Below are positions 33,201 to 38,978 of a DNA stretch of 64,000 nucleotides, piece by piece. The notes under the pieces were generated by a model, which saw nothing but the letters and a program-made list of their open reading frames with translations, searched no databases and had not been told where the DNA came from. Source of the stretch: Candidatus Zixiibacteriota bacterium (GTDB taxonomy: Bacteria; Zixibacteria; MSB-5A5; UBA10806; 4484-95); NCBI GenBank assembly GCA_024231855.1, contig JAAEQD010000208.1, positions 56,424 through 120,423 on the forward strand, given 5' to 3'. The first letter of the stretch is position 1. Every line of letters begins with the position of its first letter. The translations under genes were made by a program, and so were the position numbers.

Positions 33201-34423
33201 CAATTGGGCAATTTACTACGGTAGTCGGCGGTAAAGATTGCGTAGCCAGCGGGAGTTTTGCCACAGTCGGCGGCGGTGAAAGTGATACGGCCAGCGGGAT
33301 ATATGCCACAGTTGGCGGCGGTTGGGCAAATACAGCCAGCGGGAGTTATGCTATAGTTGGCGGCGGTCATCATAACGAAGCCATTGTGCATGCTTCCACA
33401 GTTGGCGGCGGTTATCTTAATGAAGCCAGTGGGGAATTTGCCACAGTTGGCGGCGGTTATGCAAATACAGCCAGTGAGCAAAGCGGCACAGTCGGCGGTG
33501 GTGAAGGAAACACAGCCAGCGGGATTTATTCCACAGTTGGCGGTGGCTGGACCAATGGTGCGAGTGGGTCTGTATCCACAGTAGGCGGTGGCTATAGCAA
33601 TACAGCCGGTTCGTATCATTCCACTGTCAGTGGCGGCAATCGTAACGCAGCCAGTGGATCGAGTGCCACAGTTGGCGGAGGCCAACTTAACTCCGCCAGC
33701 GCTACTTATTCTACAGTTGGCGGTGGCCGCGATAACAAAGCCAGTGATATTTATTCTACGATTCCCGGCGGGAGAGATTGCCAGGCCAGCGGCGACTATT
33801 CTTTTGCCGCCGGCCGGCGAGCCAAAGCCACTCATGATGGATCATTTGTTTGGGCGGATCAAACAGATATCAATTTCAAATCACGCCTCACTAACGGATT
33901 CTATGTTCGAGCAATGGGCGGTACATATATTTACTCGGATTCCGCTCTTACGGCAGGAGTCAGGTTACCGGCGGGCGGCTCCGCTTGGGCGGCGGTTTCT
34001 GACAGTACACTCAAACGGAATATCCGTGAAGTTGATTATCAAGATATCATTGCTGGGGTTGCGGCTCTTCCGGTTAGCAGGTGGAGCTATAAGGCGCAGG
34101 ATGAGTCTATCGAACATGTCGGGCCGATGGCACAGGATTTCTATCGTCTTTTCGGCCTGGGTGAAGATAATAAACACATCAGCACTCTCGACCTCGATGG
34201 CATAGCGCTGGCAGCAATTAAAGGTCTGTATGAGTTGAATCGGAAGCAGAAGGTTCAGATCGACATGCTCAAGAAACAATTGAACGATCAAAATGATAGA
34301 GAAACTGCAGAGATTTCGGCACTCAAAGCGGAGCTATTAAAATTGGCGGAGTTGGTAGAAACTGTTCAGGTGCAGCGGCTAAATGATAATTATACCGGCG
34401 GAAAACTGGCGAGTAGCAAATAG
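30293..34423 (+). CDS. Cassette A: fibre protein with YQG domain, Hep_Hag-type repeats and S74 chaperone domain
   Basis: 1,376 residues from the ATG at 30293, chosen because GGGAGGA lies 5 bases upstream; an in-frame ATG at 30215 has none. A signal peptide ends near TSAQ. Residues ~44-150 are the YQG domain (SITYQGILKDNLGNPV, then WLELEVDGETLAPRQKL, AYAARAETADY). Residues ~210-1180 are some 60 copies of a 15-residue unit of the type ATVGGGxxNTASGxx, as in YadA/Hep_Hag trimeric adhesin heads that form beta-rolls. They are broken four times by GGVFSGYSNLAG blocks. The C-terminus has an S74 tail-fibre chaperone signature (SDSTLKRNI from Ser1236; HVGPMAQDFY) and a coiled coil. S74 domains trimerise phage fibres and then cleave themselves off. 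No autotransporter barrel is present, so export is presumably Sec plus an unknown outer-membrane route. The next gene follows after 12 bases. Confidence 0.85.
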   Translation: MVIMAKVLKTLAGIVVIIVFVAVTSAQEAQKANRKAGDISLDLITSVSRSITYQGILKDNLGNPVANDSKSIIFRIYDDLNAGDLEWSKTIGVTTDDGGYFSSILSNLNIPFDEDYWLELEVDGETLAPRQKLTMTAYAARAETADYTFSSVDRSFNWTVMDSVLYTNNYLGIARGGAGNILYGDSAHTMVNLGVACTTGTDGNDHYYVTISGGIGNTASGDGATVGGGVGNIANEWRATVSGGFLNKANGWCGAVGGGLNNTASGWCAIVGGGDANEASGWSTAVGGGYGNGASGWCATVGGGISNTASGEGATVGGGDSNLASEHYSNVDGGFLNGASGVSATVGGGEVNAASGNYSTISGGAANAASGYSSTVGGGAANAASEYSSTIGGGGYDTTKAMYGGVFSGYSNLAGDEESDTAAFVGGGYNNSAIGQFTTVVGGKNCEAGGLASTVGGGLSNMASDSNSTVGGGRSNSAGDSHATVGGGYANSAGGYSSSVGGGLQDSTKAMFGGVFSGYSNLAGNQESDTAAFVGGGYNNSAIGQFTAVVGGKDCLASESYATVGGGESDTASGSHAVVGGGFLNQARGIHSTVGGGGVNTANGGMATVAGGWQSTASANFSTVSGGLSNAAGGEYSTIGGGYSNAAIEQSATVGGGEGNGANASWATVGGGYQSGASGSFATVGGGCRNSAYVNMTTISGGMENVASATYSTVGGGRQDTTKAIYGGVFSGYSNLAGNQETDTAAFVGGGYNNSAIEKFAAVVGGKDCVASGSFATVGGGESDTASGIHAAVGGGFLNQAGGQASTVSGGGVNSASGGGATVGGGWQNTASAENSTVGGGFGNTASGAWSIVGGGWDNTASEEYSTIGGGGNNTASELGAIVGGGWGNTASGILSTVGGGDANTASGERATIGGGSGNAASMYVSTVGGGHRDSTKATYGGVFSGYSNLAGNEESDTAAFVGGGYNNSAIGQFTTVVGGKDCVASGSFATVGGGESDTASGIYATVGGGWANTASGSYAIVGGGHHNEAIVHASTVGGGYLNEASGEFATVGGGYANTASEQSGTVGGGEGNTASGIYSTVGGGWTNGASGSVSTVGGGYSNTAGSYHSTVSGGNRNAASGSSATVGGGQLNSASATYSTVGGGRDNKASDIYSTIPGGRDCQASGDYSFAAGRRAKATHDGSFVWADQTDINFKSRLTNGFYVRAMGGTYIYSDSALTAGVRLPAGGSAWAAVSDSTLKRNIREVDYQDIIAGVAALPVSRWSYKAQDESIEHVGPMAQDFYRLFGLGEDNKHISTLDLDGIALAAIKGLYELNRKQKVQIDMLKKQLNDQNDRETAEISALKAELLKLAELVETVQVQRLNDNYTGGKLASSK
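30920..33780 (+). repeat. 45-base coding repeats (Hep_Hag units) with four longer spacer blocks
   Basis: Units around GCCACAGTTGGCGGCGGT plus 27 variable bases, period 45. Blocks containing GGCGGAGTATTCTCTGG recur at about 31502, 31832, 32473 and 33112, so larger blocks of roughly 640 bases are also duplicated. Confidence 0.85.
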
Positions 34424-34435
34424 GAGGGCGCAATT

Positions 34436-35020
34436 ATGAAAATATTATTAATTGCAGTAATAACAGTATTTTTAATAGCTTCAATAACCTCCGCTCAGAC
34501 GTATCAGGTCGACTGGTACGTTATCGGTTCCGGCGGCGGAGAAACAGCGTCATCCAATTATCAGATCAACGGCACAATCGGTCAGCCTGTTGTCGGTGAG
34601 ACATCATCGCCCTCCTACACGGTTGAAGCCGGCTATTGGGTCGGCGCGGGTCTGAGCGGGCCTGATGGATATGAATATCTCCCCGGTGATGCCAACATGC
34701 CCAATGGCATCTGGCCGCCGGCTGTTATCGGCTCGGATGTCACGTACCTGGTAAATTATTTCCGGAGCATCGGTGGCCCCTGTCTTCTCGATGGCTTTTA
34801 CGCGTCGGCGGATGCCAACGGTGACTGTCTGGTAATCGGCAGTGATGTTACCAAGTTGGTCACGTACTTCAGAGGTATGACCTCGCTGAGCTATTGTATC
34901 GATTACGAGCCGGCCTGGCATGATCCATCCGAATTGCCGCCATCAGCGCCATCGGGATGGCCAAACTGCGAAGGTGATGTGGCGACATCTGAAGCTTTTA
35001 TTCCTGGCGAATCAAAATAG
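34436..35020 (+). CDS. Cassette A partner: exported GTIGQP/GYW-domain protein with dockerin-like module
   Basis: 194 residues. Signal peptide (LLIAVITVFLIASITSAQ); residues ~20-75 carry the small beta domain with W-Y-V-I-G-S-G-G-G, GTIGQPVVGE and EAGYW. Residues ~80-185 are the dockerin-like module: EYLPGDANMPNGIWPP, GSDVTYLVNYF, DANGDCLVIGSDVTKLV, DYEPAWHD, ending WPNCE. The second half has the calcium-loop spacing of dockerins and EF-hands (Asp1, Asn3, Asp5, Asp12). The first half has a longer loop. It begins 12 bases after the fibre gene, behind GGAGGG, so the two are co-translated. Likely role: an adaptor that couples the fibre, or itself, to a surface receptor. This is inference. Confidence 0.8.
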   Translation: MKILLIAVITVFLIASITSAQTYQVDWYVIGSGGGETASSNYQINGTIGQPVVGETSSPSYTVEAGYWVGAGLSGPDGYEYLPGDANMPNGIWPPAVIGSDVTYLVNYFRSIGGPCLLDGFYASADANGDCLVIGSDVTKLVTYFRGMTSLSYCIDYEPAWHDPSELPPSAPSGWPNCEGDVATSEAFIPGESK

Positions 35021-35044
35021 ATTAGCAATGATTCTGAAATTACT

Positions 35045-35070
35045 AAGCCCCGCCATATCGGGGCTTTTTT
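35045..35070 (+). terminator. Terminator of cassette A
   Basis: AAGCCCCG pairs with CGGGGCTT around CCATAT, tail TTTT. Confidence 0.9.
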
Positions 35071-35072
35071 AA

Positions 35073-35100
35073 TTGACTTATATAATACTTAATATATATT
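35073..35100 (+). promoter_or_regulatory. Probable promoter of cassette B
   Basis: TTGACT (35073-35078), a 16-base spacer and TATATT (35095-35100), immediately after the cassette A terminator. It leaves a leader of about 170 bases with no obvious structure. Confidence 0.5.
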
Positions 35101-35276
35101 ATCAATATGAATGCATTGGGCGATGTTATACCCGGTGATAGTTGTTCTTCAATTAAACATCATAAATTTGCGGTACGGGACAACGGTTTGATTTTGTCGC
35201 TGCTAACAGAGAATCTTATAACCCGATAAGAGCGAATAATTTAAGAAATTACTGATAATTAAAATTTGGAGGAATC

Positions 35277-36863
35277 ATGCTGACAAGAGTTAACTTGTTC
35301 AAGATCATCATGACAATCCTGCTGACAATCACATCGTTTACGATTGCCGTGGCAGGGGAGAACGTGAAAAGCGAGGGCGCCGACGATCCGGTTATCACCT
35401 CGGTACCCCGGTCGATAACCTATCAGGGCATTATGAAAGACAGCGGCGGTTCGATAGTGGCCGACAGCTCCTTTGATATCACATTCGCGCTATTCGATTC
35501 CGATGGAGGCGGTACCGAGCTGTGGAGTGATATTGTCACGGTGGGGACGGATGGTAATGGCTATTTCAACGCCGAATTGGAAAACGTCAACCTCCCTTTC
35601 GACCAGGATTACTGGCTTGAACTGACTATCGATGCTGAAACTTTAGCGCCTCGCCAAAAACTGAATATGTCGGCATACGCCGCCCGCGCCGATACGGCCG
35701 ATTACGCCCTGGCATCAGCCGGTGGAGGAGCTAACGGCTGGATCGATGACGGCTCGACTGTCAGGCTGGAAACCAGCTCTGATCAGATCGGTATCGGAAC
35801 GTCATCACCGACTCACCGGGTTCATATCACCGGCTCGGAATCCAATCCGCTTTTGTTCGTGGAAAAAACAGGTGGCGGCCGGGGCATGAAAGTAAGTACG
35901 GTCAGCGCCTGCGCGATCTGGGTGGAAAATGCCGGTAATCACGGCTTACGGGTTACCCAGGCAAACGGCAACGGCGTAAATATCACCAATGCCAATAACG
36001 ATGGCGTTCACGTTGATAACGCCGGCAACTGGGCGGGCTATTTCAACGGCAAAGGTTATTTTGGGGATAGTGTAGGTATTGGTACAATAAGTCCCGATGC
36101 TCCCCTTCATGTAGAGCAAGCTTCACCCGGGGCCTGGGGTACTATATATGGTCATAATACGAGTTCGAATACTTATGGTTATTTAGCGGGATCAGGCTAC
36201 GGCGTTTTTGGAGCCGGCAATTCAGCCGGTATGTATGGTAGCCATCCCGGCAGTGGTAATTTTGGAATGATCGGAACCGAATTTTACGGCGTATATGGCC
36301 GCAGCGATGAAGGGACTGCCGGGTATTTTTATGGTGATGTAGATGTTATGGATAATTTGTATGTCGGAGACAATATTACGGTAGTAGATTCTGTCGATTG
36401 CTCCAATTTGGGTACAGATAGTTTTAGTCTTTTTAATAGTCCATCGGATGGTTATGTGTTAACATCCGACGCTTCCGGTAATGGCACCTGGCAGCCTGCC
36501 GGCGGCGGCATACCCCAGGGCGCGATAATCATGTGGTCCGGAACCATTGCATCGATCCCGGATGGTTGGGCGCTTTGCGACGGGTCTTTCGGCACGCCGA
36601 ATTTGATGGATAGATTCATTTTAAGTGTCGGTACAAGTGAGGAACCAGGTGGACTTGGGGGTAGCGATACGCATAATCATTATATCAGCTCAAGGTCCGT
36701 GAATTCGTATGGCAACACTTATGAAGTTCAAGTGCAAGCGGGGTATGGGCAATGGGTAGCGCTCACCCCTCACGATCATGAAGTTGTATTTCCTGCTACT
36801 GTCGGAAACGACGCGACCGTGCAGCCGCCATACTACAAGCTGGCGTTCATCATGAAATTATAA
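35277..36863 (+). CDS. Cassette B: fibre protein with YQG domain and phage tail-collar domain
   Basis: 528 residues, start supported by GGAGGA. Signal peptide, then the YQG domain (~38-140: SITYQGIMKDSGGSIV, YWLELTIDAETLAPRQKLNM). A linker with WIDDGSTVRLE and IGIGTSSPTHRVHI, a motif common to tail-fibre-like proteins, leads to a beta-rich middle with N-G-x-G-V repeats. Residues ~410-528 form a phage tail-collar-like domain (GAIIMWSGTIASIPDGWALC, GTPNLMDRFI, THNH, PPYYKLAFIMKL). In phage such domains are receptor-binding fibre tips. There are no other phage genes nearby, so this looks like a domesticated fibre used on the cell's own surface. The partner gene follows after 11 bases. Confidence 0.82.
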   Translation: MLTRVNLFKIIMTILLTITSFTIAVAGENVKSEGADDPVITSVPRSITYQGIMKDSGGSIVADSSFDITFALFDSDGGGTELWSDIVTVGTDGNGYFNAELENVNLPFDQDYWLELTIDAETLAPRQKLNMSAYAARADTADYALASAGGGANGWIDDGSTVRLETSSDQIGIGTSSPTHRVHITGSESNPLLFVEKTGGGRGMKVSTVSACAIWVENAGNHGLRVTQANGNGVNITNANNDGVHVDNAGNWAGYFNGKGYFGDSVGIGTISPDAPLHVEQASPGAWGTIYGHNTSSNTYGYLAGSGYGVFGAGNSAGMYGSHPGSGNFGMIGTEFYGVYGRSDEGTAGYFYGDVDVMDNLYVGDNITVVDSVDCSNLGTDSFSLFNSPSDGYVLTSDASGNGTWQPAGGGIPQGAIIMWSGTIASIPDGWALCDGSFGTPNLMDRFILSVGTSEEPGGLGGSDTHNHYISSRSVNSYGNTYEVQVQAGYGQWVALTPHDHEVVFPATVGNDATVQPPYYKLAFIMKL

Positions 36864-36874
36864 GGGAGGGTATC

Positions 36875-37462
36875 ATGAATATATCGAAGATAATAACCCT
36901 GTTGGTTTTGATGTTGCCCGTAGCCCTGTTCGCCCAGACTTACCAGGTCGACTGGTATGTAATCGCCTCCGGCGGCGGGCATACCGAATCAGGCAGCTAT
37001 CAGGTCGATGGCACAATTGGCCAGCCGGTAGTCGGGGAGACGTCATCACCGTCCTATACGGTTGAAGCCGGCTACTGGGGTGGCGCGAGTCCGATCACGT
37101 CTGAAGGTTACGAGTATCTTCCCGGCGACGCTAACATGCCTAACGGTATCTGGCCACCATCGGTTATCGGCTCTGATGTCACGTACCTTGTAAATTATTT
37201 CCGGACCATAGGCGGCCCCTGTCTTCTCGATGGCTTTTACGCGTCGGCCGATGCCAACGGCGACTGCCTGGTAATCGGCAGCGATGTGACCAAGCTGGTG
37301 ACCTATTTCAGAGGTATGACTTCGCTAAGCTACTGCGTCGATTACGAACCGGCCTGGCATGACGTATCCGAGTTACCGCCATCGGCCCCATCGGGTTGGC
37401 CAAACTGCGAAGGCGATGGTATCGTAGCCAAAAACATAATTGTGCCGGTCGAATCGAAATAA
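36875..37462 (+). CDS. Cassette B partner: GTIGQP/GYW plus dockerin-like protein
   Basis: 195 residues, closely related to the cassette A partner: signal peptide ending LFAQ, WYVIASGGG, GTIGQPVVGE, EAGYW, then EYLPGDANMPNGIWPP and the ADANGDCLVIGSD calcium-type loop, ending WPNCE. A GGGAGG site lies in the 11-base gap after the fibre gene. The dockerin halves of the A and B partners are very similar even at DNA level, with mostly silent changes, so the family is under protein-level constraint. Confidence 0.8.
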   Translation: MNISKIITLLVLMLPVALFAQTYQVDWYVIASGGGHTESGSYQVDGTIGQPVVGETSSPSYTVEAGYWGGASPITSEGYEYLPGDANMPNGIWPPSVIGSDVTYLVNYFRTIGGPCLLDGFYASADANGDCLVIGSDVTKLVTYFRGMTSLSYCVDYEPAWHDVSELPPSAPSGWPNCEGDGIVAKNIIVPVESK

Positions 37463-37472
37463 AACATTTCGC

Positions 37473-37539
37473 GGGCGGCATACGTCCTCGTGTGCCCCAG
37501 CGGCAGAGAGGAATGAACAGACCGGGAGATCTGCCGCGC
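37473..37539. repeat. 67-base dispersed structured repeat, copy 1
   Basis: Starts GGGCGGCATACGTCCTCG and ends TCTGCCGCGC. It contains a perfect inverted repeat GCGGCAGA/TCTGCCGC and a GTCCTCGTGTGCCC segment. Copy 2 is at 38744-38810 with about 8 differences. It sits between a stop codon and a terminator. Confidence 0.75.
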
Positions 37540-37561
37540 ACAGAACAGACTTGTAAGCTAT

Positions 37562-37587
37562 AAGCCCCTTAATATAGGGGCTTTTTT
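37562..37587 (+). terminator. Terminator of cassette B
   Basis: AAGCCCCT pairs with AGGGGCTT around TAATAT, tail TTTT. Confidence 0.85.
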
Positions 37588-37589
37588 AC

Positions 37590-37617
37590 TTGATTAATAC
37601 TTACACCGCATTATATT
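37590..37617 (+). promoter_or_regulatory. Probable promoter of the outer-membrane barrel gene
   Basis: TTGATT (37590-37595), a 16-base spacer and TATATT (37612-37617), starting just after the terminator's T run. Confidence 0.45.
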
Positions 37618-37673
37618 GAAGATTCAAGCATGGAGACTTGGCAGAGAGGAAAATATCAAACCAAAGGAAATTC

Positions 37674-38348
37674 ATGATTAAATCAGCCAAATTATCCGCA
37701 TTGTTTATTGCACTCGTAGTGTTGTTCGCCTGTGCTCAACCAGCGAGCGCATTCATGCATCAGCAAGAAGGTGCGTATTTAAGTTTAGAATTGTGCAACT
37801 TATCTCTTGGCGGCGATGATTTTGATGGCACGACGTTCTATGAAGGCTCTGATTTTATCGGCTACGTACCTACAATACCCGCGGGAAAAGGAGTTCGTCT
37901 GTGTCTTGGTGGTTTTGTGGAGAAAAACGCGGCGTTTGAAATTGCTTTCACAAAAACAGCGCATGATGGAAAATGGGGAACAAGCGACCTGAAATCAACC
38001 CTGGCTAATATAGCCATAGAAATGCAATTAATTTTTAAGAAAAGAAGCAAATTCCAACCCTACATTGCTGGCGGCTTAGCATTAGGCCGACTAAACGTTC
38101 ATGAAGGATTCACTGAGGTCTCCAATCCGGATTTTACGGATGCTGCTTTCAACTTCGGAATGATCTATGGCGGTGCAGGCGCGCGATTGTTCGTAGCAAG
38201 AAAAATTGCTCTAAAAGGAAGTCTCGAGAGGCAATCAAATCGTTTTTATAGGTTGAAAGGCGGTGGTGAGAGCTACAAAATCGAAGCTATGATCGGCAGG
38301 GGTTGGCATCTCCGAATCGGGGCAATATTCATGATATCAGAAAACTGA
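37674..38348 (+). CDS. Outer-membrane beta-barrel protein
   Basis: 224 residues from the ATG at 37674, which has AAAGGAAA upstream; an in-frame upstream start at 37638 lacks a site. The signal peptide runs to about ACAQPASAFM. The rest is a run of amphipathic strands separated by turns (GVRLCLGGFVEKNAAFEIAF, SKFQPYIAGGLALGRL, FGMIYGGAGARLFV, WHLRIGAIFMI) as in 8-stranded OmpA/OmpW-like barrels (length fits). It ends with TGA, one of only two TGA stops among the complete frames counted here. Role unknown; placed between fibre cassettes it could help anchor or export them, but nothing shows that. Confidence 0.7.
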   Translation: MIKSAKLSALFIALVVLFACAQPASAFMHQQEGAYLSLELCNLSLGGDDFDGTTFYEGSDFIGYVPTIPAGKGVRLCLGGFVEKNAAFEIAFTKTAHDGKWGTSDLKSTLANIAIEMQLIFKKRSKFQPYIAGGLALGRLNVHEGFTEVSNPDFTDAAFNFGMIYGGAGARLFVARKIALKGSLERQSNRFYRLKGGGESYKIEAMIGRGWHLRIGAIFMISEN

Positions 38349-38584
38349 TACTTTGGTGGTTGGAACAGATCGATCTGAAGTATTCGCATATATACGCCGG
38401 GCGACGGACGATTTCCGGAGTTAGGGAACCCGCGCATAGTGGTCTAGTGACTTGCCCGCCACCTAGCGGTCCGGAAGTTATGGAACCGGCGCATTTCAGA
38501 AAAATCGATCCGGGGATACTTACAGAACAGTTGCCTAATGTCCTAAAGGATATCGCCGCGCTCTTGCGTAAGTATGGATACTAG
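38303..38584 (+). other. Doubtful small frame overlapping the barrel gene
   Basis: A 93-codon frame that overlaps the end of the barrel gene out of frame. The last part (RKIDPGILTEQLPNVLKDIA) looks helical and gene-like, the first part does not, and there is no ribosome binding site. Two short near-repeats (GAACCCGCGCAT and GAACCGGCGCAT) lie inside it. Possibly the end of a decayed gene. Confidence 0.2.
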
Positions 38585-38701
38585 TTTTGCTGAAACCGGG
38601 TAATTAAATAAACAAGTCAAAATCGCGTACGAAACAGATAATTTAAATAGCGTTAATCAGTATTACTTCGATCTTGTAGACAACGCAAATTTCATAACAT
38701 C

Positions 38702-38727
38702 AAGCCCCGCCATGTCGGGGCTTTTTT
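38702..38727 (+). terminator. Intrinsic terminator
   Basis: AAGCCCCG pairs with CGGGGCTT around CCATGT, tail TTTT. It lies about 350 bases after the barrel gene. Confidence 0.85.
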
Positions 38728-38743
38728 AACATGCTATTTTTAT

Positions 38744-38810
38744 GGGCGGCGCACGTCCTCGTGTGCCCAAGCGACAGAGAGGAATGAACAGATCGGGAGG
38801 TTTGCCGCGC
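38744..38810. repeat. 67-base dispersed structured repeat, copy 2
   Basis: Same length and order as copy 1 at 37473-37539, including GTCCTCGTGTGCCC and AGAGAGGAATGAACAGA. The inverted repeat arms are GCGACAGA and TTTGCCGC here, so pairing is weaker. It lies just after a terminator. Confidence 0.75.
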
Positions 38811-38851
38811 GTAATTATATTACTATAAACAACATGTCGAGATTATTTTAC

Positions 38852-38879
38852 TTGCATGTAAAGGACATTATATTATATT
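38852..38879 (+). promoter_or_regulatory. Possible promoter of cassette C
   Basis: TTGCAT (38852-38857), a 16-base spacer and TATATT (38874-38879), leaving a ~93-base leader. Confidence 0.4.
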
Positions 38880-38978
38880 ATTTAATGCACCAGTGATGAT
38901 TCATCTCAGTTTTTGCAGTACCGCAACCTTGACATCTGAAAATTAGTAGTAATTTTTAACAAACGAAAGGGGATAACT

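Larger units (their letters stand above)
38585..38978. other. 394-base intergenic region: terminator, structured repeat, promoter
   Basis: In order it holds a GGGGCTTTTTT terminator (38702-38727), copy 2 of the 67-base repeat (38744-38810) and a promoter-like element (38852-38879). The rest has no recognised feature. Confidence 0.5.

Noticed and set aside
30920..33780. Regular short repeats that could suggest a CRISPR array
   Set aside because: The period is 45 bases, fully in frame, and encodes Hep_Hag units inside one long protein. The 'spacers' are degenerate copies of the repeat and no cas gene is present.
33197..33835. Minus-strand open frame of 212 codons inside the Hep_Hag region
   Set aside because: It mirrors the repeat on the other strand and has no ribosome binding site. 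The long frame is a by-product of repeat codon composition.
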